A stretch of DNA of 22,601 nucleotides from Bacillota bacterium (GCA_023402355.1 JAEXCG010000101.1:1-22601), one strand, 5' to 3'; counted from the first letter of the stretch, positions 1-8,736 are shown. Notes: generated by a model not told the origin, from the sequence alone. Numbers and translations are program-made.

Positions 1-97
1 GGGCGTGACCATCTTCCTGGCCGTCATGATCATCCTGATGAATTTCATCGCCGACGTGCTCTATAAGGTGATGGATCCCCGAATCAATCTATCCTGA
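1..97 (+). CDS. Oligopeptide ABC transporter permease, OppB/DppB type (3' end only)
   Basis: Only the last 31 codons are present, read in the frame beginning at base 2 and ending with TGA at 95-97. The translation is a hydrophobic segment followed by the short hydrophilic tail typical of OppB/DppB-type permeases (visible residues include ADVLYKVMDPRINLS). The family role is to form one half of the membrane channel that imports peptides. The assignment rests mainly on position: the next genes encode the partner permease, two ATPases and the binding protein in conserved order, and the gap to the next start is 13 nt. The gene's own promoter and N-terminus lie outside the window. Confidence 0.75.
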   Translation, partial: GVTIFLAVMIILMNFIADVLYKVMDPRINLS

Positions 98-110
98 CGA
101 GGTGACGACG

Positions 111-1157
111 ATGGAAAACAAACACGAACTCAAGAAGAGCTTCCTATCTTTTCAGGTCGACCCCAAGAAGTTCGAGGCGGCGACGGACGCGGAAAAGGCC
201 CAGCAGGTCACGCAGCGGGAGTCCGTCTCCTTCCTGCGGGACGCCATGCGCAGGCTCAGGCGCAACAAGATGGCGATGGTCTGCCTGTGGCTGCTCGTCG
301 TCATCACGCTGGTCGCGATCTTCGTGCCCTACTTCTATCCCTATACCTACACGCAGCAGGACGTCACCGCCAAGCATCTGGGCCCCTTTGAGTATTCCAA
401 GAAGGAGCAGGCGCGCATCGACCAGGGAGAAAAGGTCTTCCCGCACGTCATGGGGACGGACAACCTGGGGCGCGATTACTGCATCCGCGTCATCTACGGC
501 ACGCGCATCTCGCTGATGGTCGGGTTCGTCTCCGCCCTGATCGTCATCCTCATCGGCATCGTCTACGGCTCCATATCGGGCTACTTCGGCGGCAAGGTAG
601 ACATGATCATGATGCGCATCGTCGACATCATCTACTCCCTGCCGGACGTGCTGATCGTCATTCTGCTGTCGGTCGCGATCAAGGATATCATCAGCACCTC
701 GAAAAACAGCCTCATCATCCGGCTGGGGCCCGGCATGATCTCGATCTTCATCGTCTTCGGCCTGCTGTACTGGGTGGGCATGGCGCGCCAGGTGCGCGGG
801 CAGGTGCTCTCCATCAAGGAGCAGGAGTACGTGCTCGCCGCCAAGGCCACCGGCGCCAGCGCCGCGCACATCATCCGCAAGCACATGCTGCCCAACTGCG
901 TGTCGGTCATCATCATCACGGCGGCCATGCAGATCCCCTCCGCCATCTTTACGGAATCCTTCCTCTCCTTCGTCGGCATGGGCGTCTCCATGCCGATGCC
1001 CTCGCTGGGCTCCCTGGCCTCGGACGCGCGCAGCGGTCTGGTCTCCTATCCGTACCTGCTGCTGTTCCCGGCGATGTCCATCTTCCTGATCGTGCTATCG
1101 TTTAACCTGCTGGGTAACGGCCTGCGCGACGCCTTCGACCCCAAGCTTCGTTCGTAA
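111..1157 (+). CDS. oppC: Oligopeptide/dipeptide ABC transporter permease, OppC/DppC type
   Basis: A 348-residue integral membrane permease that pairs with the OppB-type subunit to form the translocation pore. A cytoplasmic N-terminal tail of about 50 residues precedes the first membrane segment (about 54-75). The family motif GTDNLGRD is at 115-122, several further hydrophobic segments follow, and the cytoplasmic EAA loop that docks on the ATPases is at about 239-258 (EYVLAAKATGAS). It ends with the usual FDPKLR tail. A GTG at 102 is in frame, but GAGGTG at 99-104 is the obvious ribosome site for ATG 111, so I start at 111. It sits 13 nt after the preceding permease gene and 15 nt before the ATPase gene, in one operon. 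The exact substrate (oligo- or dipeptide, nickel) cannot be read from the sequence. Confidence 0.93.
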   Translation: MENKHELKKSFLSFQVDPKKFEAATDAEKAQQVTQRESVSFLRDAMRRLRRNKMAMVCLWLLVVITLVAIFVPYFYPYTYTQQDVTAKHLGPFEYSKKEQARIDQGEKVFPHVMGTDNLGRDYCIRVIYGTRISLMVGFVSALIVILIGIVYGSISGYFGGKVDMIMMRIVDIIYSLPDVLIVILLSVAIKDIISTSKNSLIIRLGPGMISIFIVFGLLYWVGMARQVRGQVLSIKEQEYVLAAKATGASAAHIIRKHMLPNCVSVIIITAAMQIPSAIFTESFLSFVGMGVSMPMPSLGSLASDARSGLVSYPYLLLFPAMSIFLIVLSFNLLGNGLRDAFDPKLRS

Positions 1158-1172
1158 AGGAGGGCGCAATCC

Positions 1173-2215
<1,043 letters not shown>

Positions 2216-2219
<4 letters not shown>

Positions 2220-3184
2220 GCGAAGAGAACAGGACGCTCGTGGACGTGCGGCATCTGAAGCAGCATTTTCCGATCACCACGGGCTTCATGAAGACCACGA
2301 TGCTCAAGGCCGTGGACGACGTCAGCTTTTCCATCGCCCGGGGCGAGACGCTCGGGCTGGTGGGCGAATCCGGCTGCGGCAAGACGACCGTGGGCCGCAC
2401 CCTGCTGCAGCTCTACAAGCCCACGGACGGCGAGGTGTGGTTCGACGGCAAGAAGGTGGACAGGACCACCGTGGCGGAGTTTCACCGCCGGGCGCAGATG
2501 GTCTTTCAGGACCCGTATTCTTCCTTGAACCCGCGCATGACGGTGGGCGACATCGTGGCGGAGCCCATCGACGTGCACAGGCTTTGCAGGACGCGTAAGG
2601 AGCGCGCGGAGCGCGTCTTCGAGCTGCTTGCCACGGTCGGCATCTCCGGCGAGCAGGCCACCCGCTACGCGCACGAGTTTTCCGGCGGCCAGCGCCAGCG
2701 CATCGGCATCGCCCGCGCGCTGGCCTCCAACCCGGAGTTCATCGTCTGCGACGAGCCGGTCAGCGCCCTGGATGTGTCGATTCAGGCGCAGGTCATCAAC
2801 ATGCTGGAGGACCTGCAGGCGCAGATGGGCCTCAGCTACCTGTTCATCGCGCACGACCTGTCGGTCGTCAAGCATATATCCAATCGCATCGCCGTGATGT
2901 ACCTGGGCAAGATCGTGGAAATCGCCGACTCCGCCGAGCTGTACCACCACGCGGTGCATCCGTACACCGTCTCGCTGCTCTCGGCGGTGCCGGTGCCCGA
3001 CCCCGAAAAGGCGCGCGCGTCGCAGCGCATCGTCCTGGAGGGCGACGTGCCCAGCCCCATGAAGCTGCCCTCCGGCTGTGCGTTCCGCACGCGCTGCCGC
3101 TTTGCCACCGAGCGCTGCGCAAAGGAGTGCCCGGCCCTGCGCGAGGTCGCGCCGGGTCACCGCGCCGCCTGCCACAACGTCTGA
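2216..3184 (+). CDS. oppF: Oligopeptide ABC transporter ATPase, OppF/DppF type
   Basis: A 322-residue second ABC ATPase, forming a heterodimer with the OppD-type subunit. Walker A GESGCGKT is at 50-57, signature FSGGQ at 155-159, Walker B with catalytic Glu180, and His213 of the switch. The C-terminal domain has Cys288, Cys294, Cys301 and Cys319 (plus Cys305), again fitting a cluster-binding tail. The ATG at 2216 overlaps the preceding TGA by the ATGA arrangement, and GGAGGGG just upstream acts as ribosome site. The same frame is open much further 5' (from 1676), but that part only shadows the upstream ATPase gene. Length and motifs are normal for the family. Confidence 0.94.
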
Positions 3185-3249
3185 CGGTTGTTTCGTCCGG
3201 GGTTTACCGGCGTTGCAATAAAACCATAATTCTGAAGGAGGAACAGTCT

Positions 3250-5013
3250 ATGAAGAAGCTACTTGCTCTGGTCCTGTCGCTGGTGATGGTTCTCGCCTGC
3301 GGCGCGGCCGCGTCCGCTGACGGGGAAATCGTCAACGTCATGTACGGCGGCGGCACGCCCGAAACACTGGATCCCGCGCTGAACTCTGCTTCGACCGGTT
3401 CCAACACGATCCGCCTCGCATTCTGCGGCCTGATGGGCACGCAGGTCGTCGACGGCGTCGCGTCCAAGGCGCCGGAAATGGCGGAGAGCTACGAGATCTC
3501 CGAGGACGGTCTGGTGTACACCTTTAAGCTCCGCGAAGGCCTGAAGTGGTCCGACGGCTCCGACTTCTTTGCCAGCGATTTCGTGAAGAGCTGGAACCGC
3601 GCCGCCGACCCGGCGCTGGGCGCCGACTACGGCTTCCTGTTCGATTACATCGCCAGGAACGAGGACGGGACGCTGAACGTGGTCGCGGACGACGAGGCGC
3701 GCACGCTGGTCGTCACCCTCGTCAACCCCTGCGCGTACTTCCTCGAGCTGTGCGGCTTTACCACCTACTACCCGGTCAAGGTGGAGCTGGCGGACAACGA
3801 GGGTGCCTGGGCGACCGATCCCGCCAAGTACATCGGCACCGGCCCGTTCCGCATGACCAGCTTCGCGGTGGACGACGTCGCGAAGTTTGAGAAGAACGAG
3901 TACTACTGGAACGCCGAGAACGTCAAGCTGGGCGGCGTGAACGCCTACCTGGCCGAGGACAGCGTCGCCATTCTGGCGGCCTACGAATCGGACGCCGTCT
4001 CCTTCATCGAGAGCATGGACCCGGCGGAATTTGACCGCCTGGACGCCACCTACCCCGGCGAGCTGGTGAAGGCCGACCAGTTGGGCACCTACTACGTGCT
4101 GTTCAACGTCCACAAGGACCTGTCCCCGGAGGGCAAGGCGCTGACCGTGCAGGAGCAGTCCCGCGCGCGCTACGCGCTGGGCCTCATGGTCAACAGGCAG
4201 GACGAGGTCGACTACGTGACCATGGGCGGCGAGCAGGCTGCGACCGGCTTCTTCCCCACCAGCACGAAGGACGGCCTGAATGAGGACGTCCGCGCGGCCG
4301 AGGGCTACGGCGCCTGGTACACCGGCACCGCGACCCCCTCCGCCGAGAACCCCGCCTACACCGCCGACATGGTGGAGGCCATCAAGATTCTGATGGACCT
4401 GGGCTACTCCTACACCGGCACCATCGAGGGCGGCGACGTAAAGTTTACCGACGTGCCCGGCTTTGAATTCTCCTTCAACCAGAACGCCACCAACTCCGCG
4501 ATCGTGCAGTACATCCAGGAGACGTGGAACAGCGTCGGCATCACGGCGACGATCAACACCGAAGCCTGGGCGACCCTGCAGATCAAGCTGGGCGACGGCG
4601 ACGCGGAAGCCTCCCGCATGGGTTGGGTCGCGGACTTCAACGACTGCGTGAACTTCCTCGAAATCTTCATCAGCAACTCCGGCAACAACTACCCGCGCCT
4701 GGGTCAGGACGTGGGCGACTACACCCGCTACACCGAGAACACGAAGGACGCGGGCCTGGGCGCTTACTGGGGCCTGGAGGGCAACCAGACCTGGGCGGAG
4801 TGCTACGACGCGCTGGTCAACGAGATCAAGGCGGAGATCGACCCCGCCGTGCGCGCCGCCAAGTGCGCGGAAGCTGAAAAGATTCTGATGGCCACCGGCG
4901 CCGTCGCTCCGATGCACTTCTACAAGAACCCCTACATGGCCAAGCCCAACGTCAAGAACCTCGCGGTTCTGCCGACGGGCGACGTCATCTGGAACTACGT
5001 GTCCATCGAGTAA
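3250..5013 (+). CDS. oppA: Peptide-binding extracellular solute-binding protein, family 5 (OppA-like)
   Basis: A 587-residue exported binding protein that captures peptides outside the membrane and delivers them to the permease encoded upstream. The N-terminus is a signal peptide (KK, then a hydrophobic run). It has either a lipobox-like VLAC at 14-17, giving a lipid-anchored Cys17, or a signal-peptidase-I site after ASA at 21-23; both are possible, and in a Gram-positive a lipoprotein is expected. The mature part has the family-5 hallmarks: ETLDPAL near 38-44 and the TFKLREGLKWSDG region at 91-103 followed by DFVKSWNRAADP. AAGGAGGAA lies about 7 nt before ATG 3250; the frame is open further upstream, but there it overlaps oppF. 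The gap to oppF is 65 nt and a strong terminator pair follows. The binding protein placed last is a common clostridial gene order. Confidence 0.93.
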   Translation: MKKLLALVLSLVMVLACGAAASADGEIVNVMYGGGTPETLDPALNSASTGSNTIRLAFCGLMGTQVVDGVASKAPEMAESYEISEDGLVYTFKLREGLKWSDGSDFFASDFVKSWNRAADPALGADYGFLFDYIARNEDGTLNVVADDEARTLVVTLVNPCAYFLELCGFTTYYPVKVELADNEGAWATDPAKYIGTGPFRMTSFAVDDVAKFEKNEYYWNAENVKLGGVNAYLAEDSVAILAAYESDAVSFIESMDPAEFDRLDATYPGELVKADQLGTYYVLFNVHKDLSPEGKALTVQEQSRARYALGLMVNRQDEVDYVTMGGEQAATGFFPTSTKDGLNEDVRAAEGYGAWYTGTATPSAENPAYTADMVEAIKILMDLGYSYTGTIEGGDVKFTDVPGFEFSFNQNATNSAIVQYIQETWNSVGITATINTEAWATLQIKLGDGDAEASRMGWVADFNDCVNFLEIFISNSGNNYPRLGQDVGDYTRYTENTKDAGLGAYWGLEGNQTWAECYDALVNEIKAEIDPAVRAAKCAEAEKILMATGAVAPMHFYKNPYMAKPNVKNLAVLPTGDVIWNYVSIE

Positions 5014-5020
5014 GCAATCG

Positions 5021-5074
5021 AGTAAGTAAACCAAAGCGGCGCCGTTGCAGGATTTTCCTGTAACGGCGCCGCTT
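5021..5074 (-). terminator. Long hairpin between convergent genes, T-run on the minus strand
   Basis: A perfect 13-bp stem (5034-5046 with 5062-5074) is extended by a G-T pair and an inner 5-bp stem (5048-5052 with 5056-5060) around a three-base loop. On the minus strand it is followed by TTTGGTTTACTT, so it can end the MerR-family gene transcript. On the plus strand it lacks a T-run but lies directly after oppA and may protect the mRNA 3' end. Confidence 0.7.
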
Positions 5075-5079
5075 GCGTC

Positions 5080-5107
5080 GACAGGCGGGCCGCCTGTCTT
5101 TTGTTTT
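5080..5107 (+). terminator. Intrinsic terminator of the opp operon
   Basis: A nine-base-pair stem GACAGGCGG / CCGCCTGTC (5080-5088 with 5090-5098) closes a minimal loop and runs straight into TTTTGTTTT, the classic rho-independent layout. It lies 67 nt after the oppA stop. Confidence 0.88.
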
Positions 5108-5167
5108 ATCGGGAAACGCGCGGGGCGGTTGTCGGCGCAAGGCGGCGGCCGGATTCTGCACGCCGCC

Positions 5168-5977
5168 TTACGCGCCCGTGACGGGCACGATCATGCGGGC
5201 GTAGTGGATGGCCCTCGCCTCCCCGTCCACGTAGCTCAAAAGCTGCGCGGTGAACAGGTCGTCACCGGCCTGCAGCCCGTTCGCGTCGAGATAGCGCTGG
5301 ATCAGGGCGAGCAGACCCCGCACGTCAAAGGCGCCGTTTTCCAGGCGAAACAGGCAGCTCACCGCCCGGCCCGCATCGATGCGGCGGAAACGGCTGCGGT
5401 CGATTTCGAGCACCCCGGCGTCCCGCTCAAAGAGAAGGATGCCCTTGCTGATCTCGCAGGAGGCGCCCGCGAGCGCTTCCTTTTTTACCAGGGTGGTAAA
5501 CGACGTGAGCGGAAGCTGGCAGATGAGCTCCGTGAGCAGCGGCTCCTGGGGCAGCCGCGCCCACATCGCCTCGATCGATGGGTATTCGAGGACGTAGACC
5601 GCCCCCATGTTCACGGGCCGCGGCGCGCGCAGGAGCTCCGGCGCGTCCCGCAATGTCCCAAGCGTATCCTGCATGTGCGAGAGGATATGCTCGCGGTAGG
5701 CGATTTCCCGCCGCGCCTCCTCGATCTTGCCCTCGAAGAGCCCCTCAAGCGCCTCCTCGTCGATACAGGAATAGACGCTGTGGATTTCGTCGAGCGAAAA
5801 GCTCTGATTCTTCAGACGCTTGATGTTGGCGATGCGCTGAATGTCCGTCCGCTCGAACACGCGGTAGCCCCGATCGCCCTCCCGCTGCGGGTGAAGGAGC
5901 CCTTTTTTCTCGTAGAAGCGCAGCGCTTCGTCGCTCAGTTCAAAGGCCTTGGAAAGCGTGCCGATGGAGATTCTCAT
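5168..5977 (-). CDS. MerR-family transcriptional regulator with a C-terminal effector-binding domain
   Basis: A 269-residue regulator. Residues 1-70 are a MerR winged helix-turn-helix (ISIGTLSKAFELSDEALRFY, then the wing with GYRVF at 37-41). A charged dimerisation helix follows at about 70-115. From about 122 to the end is a larger domain resembling the BmrR/GyrI-type small-molecule pocket, so it probably senses an organic ligand rather than a metal; no MerR metal-binding Cys pair is seen at the C-terminus. The frame is open to 6034, but AGGATGG just before ATG 5977 and the family start (MRISIG) decide the start. It is divergent from the secreted flavoprotein gene, whose promoter has MerR architecture, so it most likely activates that gene (inference). 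A minus-strand promoter for its own gene is not clear, though TTGACA at 6034-6029 could be its -35. Confidence 0.9.
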   Translation of the reverse strand: MRISIGTLSKAFELSDEALRFYEKKGLLHPQREGDRGYRVFERTDIQRIANIKRLKNQSFSLDEIHSVYSCIDEEALEGLFEGKIEEARREIAYREHILSHMQDTLGTLRDAPELLRAPRPVNMGAVYVLEYPSIEAMWARLPQEPLLTELICQLPLTSFTTLVKKEALAGASCEISKGILLFERDAGVLEIDRSRFRRIDAGRAVSCLFRLENGAFDVRGLLALIQRYLDANGLQAGDDLFTAQLLSYVDGEARAIHYARMIVPVTGA

Positions 5978-6023
5978 ACACACCATCCTGATAAAATTTT
6001 CGCAAGGTAAAGGACGTATGGGC

Positions 6024-6054
6024 TTGACTGTCAAGCCGCTTGACAGCTTATACT
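6024..6054 (+). promoter_or_regulatory. MerR-type promoter (19-bp spacer) with embedded operator for the flavoprotein gene
   Basis: The -35 TTGACT (6024-6029) and -10 TATACT (6049-6054) are separated by 19 bp, the over-long spacing characteristic of MerR-activated promoters. The spacer is filled by a perfect 9-1-9 dyad, CTGTCAAGC-C-GCTTGACAG (6028-6046). The expected transcript starts near 6061, leaving a leader of about 155 nt. The adjacent divergent MerR gene is the natural binder (inference). Confidence 0.88.
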
Positions 6055-6060
6055 GTCAAT

Positions 6061-6217
6061 GTACAGGAAGATTGCCCGGAAATCAAGCCTTTTGTGTGCA
6101 AAAAGGTGAAGAAACACCAGATGCCTTGTGAAGCGGGTAGCAAACCCGCGCGGATGTGTCACTGTGCGCGCGTTGCGCATGGCATAAGGACCCAATGCTT
6201 GAGGAGGAGAGAACATC
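6061..6217 (+). promoter_or_regulatory. Structured 5' leader of the flavoprotein gene (possible RNA switch, unproven)
   Basis: The stretch between the MerR promoter and the start codon can form several small hairpins: CCTTTT/AAAAGG (6088-6093 with 6101-6106), GCGGGT/ACCCGC around AGCAA (6133-6138 with 6144-6149), TGCGC/GCGCA (6165-6169 with 6175-6179) and GCAT/ATGC (6182-6185 with 6195-6198). The segment from 6133 to 6166, ending in CACTGTG, resembles the P5 and ACTGT core of cobalamin riboswitches. The usual GGGAA strand and a convincing B12 box are not seen. I therefore call it a leader of unknown function. Confidence 0.35.
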
Positions 6218-8131
6218 ATGAAGAAAATGCTCACCCTGCTGCTCGTGCTGGCGCTCGCGCTGGCGCTGGCGATGCCCGCCGGCGCGGACTGGGTACGCCC
6301 GGCCGGCACGGTCGAAACCTGGGACGAGGAAGCCGACTTTGTCATCGTCGGCTTTGGCCTTGCGGGCGCGGCGGCGGCCGTCGAGGCGCACGACATCGAC
6401 CCGAACGCCAAGGTCGTGGTGCTGGAAAAGATGCCGGAATCGCTCGCGGGCGGCAACTCCATCGCTTCCGGCCAGACCTTCATCGTGCCGTCCGAGGCGG
6501 CGGTCGCGGACTTTAAGCTGTACTTGCAGGCCTGCAACGAGCCCAACGCCATTCCGGACGAATACCTGAACTGGCTGGTGAACGGCTTTGCCACGCAGCT
6601 TCCCTGGATCGAGGGCGTCGCGGAGAGCGCGGGCTACGAGGCGGGCTACGTCGGCGGCGGCGAGCTCAAGTGGGGCAGCATGGTGCTGGAGTTCGATTCC
6701 TTCCCGGGCTCGAGCTTTGACGGCGCCAGCGCGCACCTGCGCAAGAAGAACTCCGGCGCGTTTGAGAACGGCGGCGTGTGGCGCTGCTTTGCCGAGGCCG
6801 CGAAGGCCCGCAACATCGAGGTGCGCTACGAGAACCCGGCCGTTTCGCTCGTGCAGGACCCGGTGACCCGCGAGGTCAGCGGCGTCGTGGCGACGGATTC
6901 CGAGGGCAAGGAATACACCATCAAGAGCGCGAAGGGCGTGCTGCTCGCCTGCGGCGGCTACGAGAACAACCTGGAGATGCAGCGCGACTTCCACGGCATG
7001 GACGAGGTCTACACCGCCGGCACGCCGGGCAACACGGGCGACGGCATCAAGATGCTGATGGAGGCGGGCGCGAAGATCTGGCACATGAAGAACCAGACGC
7101 AGTCCGGCGGCTTCTGGCTGGGCATCAAGGTGCCGGAGCACGAAGCGACATTCATGCGCAACTTCTCCATGGCGGGCAACTCCTGGATCGAGGTCGATTC
7201 GGACAACAACCGCTTCTACAACGAGGCGTACGGCTACCACCGCCAGCACATGAAGTACATGGAGTACGGCCGCTACGTCGACCTGCCCCACGAGCGCGCG
7301 CTGCCGGTGCACCTGATCTTCGACGAGGCGACCCGCGAGGCGGGCTCCATCGCGAGCCAGTGGCTGAGCTGGCCGACCACCACCGAGGGCTACATGTGGT
7401 CCAGCGACAACCTGGCCGAGATCGAAAAGGGCTGGATCGTCAAGGCGGACACCGTGGCGGAGCTGGCCGAGAAGATCGGCCGCGACCCCGAGGCGCTGCA
7501 GGCGACCATCGAGCGCTACAACGAGCTGTGCGAAAAGGGCGCGGACGAGGACTTCGGCCGCGACCCGGAGAAGATGGCGAAGATCGAGAAGGGACCCTTC
7601 TACGCGGTCGCTATCACCCCGACGCTGGTGGCCACCACGGGCGGCGCGAAGCGCGACACCGCGGGCCGCGTGCTCGACTGGAACGAGAACCCGATCCCCG
7701 GACTGTACGAGGCGGGCGAGCTGGGCAGCTACGTGTCCAACCTGTACCAGAACGGCGTGTTCCTTTCCGAGGCGATGCTCTCCGGCCGCGCGGCCGCGCA
7801 GACCGCGTTCGGCGGCGCTTCCGAGGTGAAGGAGGTCGCCAAGGAGACGTCCACGGGTCCGGCCTGGGCTGAGGCCGCCGACGGCGAGTACGTACAGGTC
7901 GTGGACGGCCTGCACGACAAGATCGAGGTCAAGATGACCGTGAAGGACGGCAAGCTGACCGCGATCACAATCGGCGAGGGCCGAGGCGAGATGTACATCA
8001 CCGACGAGCAGCTCGAGCAGTACGTCGGCGCCATCCTCGCCTCCCAGAGCGCGGACGTGGACATCGTGTCCGGCGCGACCATCGACTGCCAGGCGATCGG
8101 CACCGCCCTCGCCCAGGCGTTCGCAAAGTAA
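6218..8131 (+). CDS. Secreted FAD-dependent reductase-like flavoprotein with C-terminal FMN-binding domain
   Basis: A 637-residue exported flavoprotein. Residues 1-23 form a Sec signal peptide (MKKMLTLLL..., AGA at 21-23). A Rossmann FAD motif GFGLAGAAAA is at 45-54, with the ribose-binding Glu at the end of VVVLE (70). An NRFYNEAYGYHRQ segment (331-343) and the C-terminal FAD block with GAKRDTAGRVLD, PIPGLYEAGELGS and NLYQNG (476-513) match the FAD_binding_2 fumarate/urocanate reductase and 3-ketosteroid dehydrogenase superfamily. Residues about 557-635 are an FMN_bind domain with DIVSGAT (615-621), so Thr621 should carry covalent FMN added by an ApbE-type transferase, which is not encoded here. 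The substrate is unknown; extracellular reduction of an organic acceptor is plausible. GAGGAGGAGAG at 6201-6211 sets the start. It is monocistronic, controlled by a MerR-type promoter and closed by a terminator at 8146. Confidence 0.88.
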   Translation: MKKMLTLLLVLALALALAMPAGADWVRPAGTVETWDEEADFVIVGFGLAGAAAAVEAHDIDPNAKVVVLEKMPESLAGGNSIASGQTFIVPSEAAVADFKLYLQACNEPNAIPDEYLNWLVNGFATQLPWIEGVAESAGYEAGYVGGGELKWGSMVLEFDSFPGSSFDGASAHLRKKNSGAFENGGVWRCFAEAAKARNIEVRYENPAVSLVQDPVTREVSGVVATDSEGKEYTIKSAKGVLLACGGYENNLEMQRDFHGMDEVYTAGTPGNTGDGIKMLMEAGAKIWHMKNQTQSGGFWLGIKVPEHEATFMRNFSMAGNSWIEVDSDNNRFYNEAYGYHRQHMKYMEYGRYVDLPHERALPVHLIFDEATREAGSIASQWLSWPTTTEGYMWSSDNLAEIEKGWIVKADTVAELAEKIGRDPEALQATIERYNELCEKGADEDFGRDPEKMAKIEKGPFYAVAITPTLVATTGGAKRDTAGRVLDWNENPIPGLYEAGELGSYVSNLYQNGVFLSEAMLSGRAAAQTAFGGASEVKEVAKETSTGPAWAEAADGEYVQVVDGLHDKIEVKMTVKDGKLTAITIGEGRGEMYITDEQLEQYVGAILASQSADVDIVSGATIDCQAIGTALAQAFAK

Positions 8132-8145
8132 ATCAGGCAACCCTG

Positions 8146-8174
8146 CGCCCCGTTCGCTTGAACGGGGCGTTTTT
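8146..8174 (+). terminator. Intrinsic terminator of the flavoprotein gene
   Basis: A perfect 10-bp stem CGCCCCGTTC / GAACGGGGCG (8146-8155 with 8160-8169) with a GCTT loop is followed immediately by TTTTT. Confidence 0.95.
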
Positions 8175-8227
8175 GTGTGCGACAGGGAAACGTACGGTTT
8201 GGGGCAAGGGGAAGATTATATGAAGAA

Positions 8228-8263
8228 GGGGCCTGTGCGGCGATTCGCACAGGCCCCGATTTT
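8228..8263. terminator. Second hairpin, possible bidirectional terminator
   Basis: A perfect 12-bp stem GGGGCCTGTGCG / CGCACAGGCCCC (8228-8239 with 8246-8257) has GATTTT after it on the plus strand and TTCTTCAT on the minus strand. It sits 27 bp beyond the stop of the minus-strand XRE gene and may end that transcript. The T-runs are weak, so the direction is unsure. Confidence 0.6.
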
Positions 8264-8289
8264 CTGTATGGGTTAAGACGAACTTTCCG

Positions 8290-8598
8290 TCAATCCTTGA
8301 GGCGGCAGAGGAGCTGAAGGAAGAGCGCTAAATCCTCCTCCGACAGGGCGTAGATGGAATCGATCGCTTTTTGCTGGAGCGCGGTGGTCTGGCGCTCCTC
8401 GTTGAAGAATTCCTGCGGGGTGACGCCGAGGTATTCGCATAGATAGAGAAACTCGCGCATGGAGGGAAGCGCACGGCCGGAGATGATGCTTTGGATATAG
8501 CTGGTGCTATGCCCCATCTGAAGACTCAGATCCCGCGCAGAGAACTTCGTACCGTTTAGTAATTGCGCAATTCGTCTTTGAACGAAACTTTCTTCCAT
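8290..8598 (-). CDS. Small XRE-family (Cro/CI helix-turn-helix) regulator
   Basis: A 102-residue DNA-binding protein. Residues about 8-66 are a lambda-repressor-like HTH: FSARDLSLQMGHSTSYIQSI carries the recognition helix, then SGRALPSMREFLYLCEYLGVTPQEFF, the standard XRE continuation. The remaining 35 residues are helical (ALSEEDLALFLQLLCRL) and probably dimerise; no sensor domain is present. GGTGAGG just before ATG 8598 supports this start over the frame's open extension to 8655. It is divergent from the Spo0A_C-like mini-protein gene, with two inverted repeats in the 138-bp gap, so control of that gene and of itself is likely (inference). A possible minus-strand -10 TATACT is at 8629-8624, but the best -35 (TTGAAA, 8655-8650) is 20 bp away. 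Confidence 0.88.
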   Translation of the reverse strand: MEESFVQRRIAQLLNGTKFSARDLSLQMGHSTSYIQSIISGRALPSMREFLYLCEYLGVTPQEFFNEERQTTALQQKAIDSIYALSEEDLALFLQLLCRLKD

Positions 8599-8653
8599 CG
8601 TCCTCACCTGCAAACTATTGTAGAGTATAGAATACGCAGAATCGGACGATTTC

Positions 8654-8695
8654 AACGTCTGTTTTGCTTGGAGAAGACGTTACAATTATGTGTAA
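8654..8695. promoter_or_regulatory. Two inverted repeats in the XRE / mini-Spo0A divergent gap
   Basis: AACGTCT-N14-AGACGTT (8654-8660 with 8675-8681) is a perfect 7-bp dyad, and TTACA-N6-TGTAA (8680-8684 with 8691-8695) is a perfect 5-bp dyad. They abut. TACAAT at 8681-8686 could be a plus-strand -10, though no good -35 is seen. They are candidate operators for the XRE protein encoded next to them. Confidence 0.4.
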
Positions 8696-8736
8696 TGAGA
8701 TGAAACGAACGCGCTGAATATACGGGAGGGACAGTC

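Noticed and set aside
3203..3230. Promoter-like TTTACC-N16-CATAAT just before oppA
   Set aside because: Transcription would start at about 3237, within the ribosome site, leaving no usable leader; oppA is better explained as part of the operon.
5045..6010. A 321-codon plus-strand frame opposite the MerR gene
   Set aside because: The minus strand encodes an unmistakable MerR protein; this frame lies over two terminators and has low-complexity composition.
6040..6516. Upstream frame through the flavoprotein leader
   Set aside because: It has no ribosome site, begins inside the promoter and becomes a shadow of the flavoprotein frame.
6083..8140. A 685-codon minus-strand frame opposite the flavoprotein gene
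   Set aside because: It is rich in Arg, Ala, Val, His and Leu with no domain, start signal or family match, as expected for the antisense frame of GC-rich coding DNA. The same holds for 3259-5034, 9017-10618, 13705-15408 and 20835-22229 on the minus strand.
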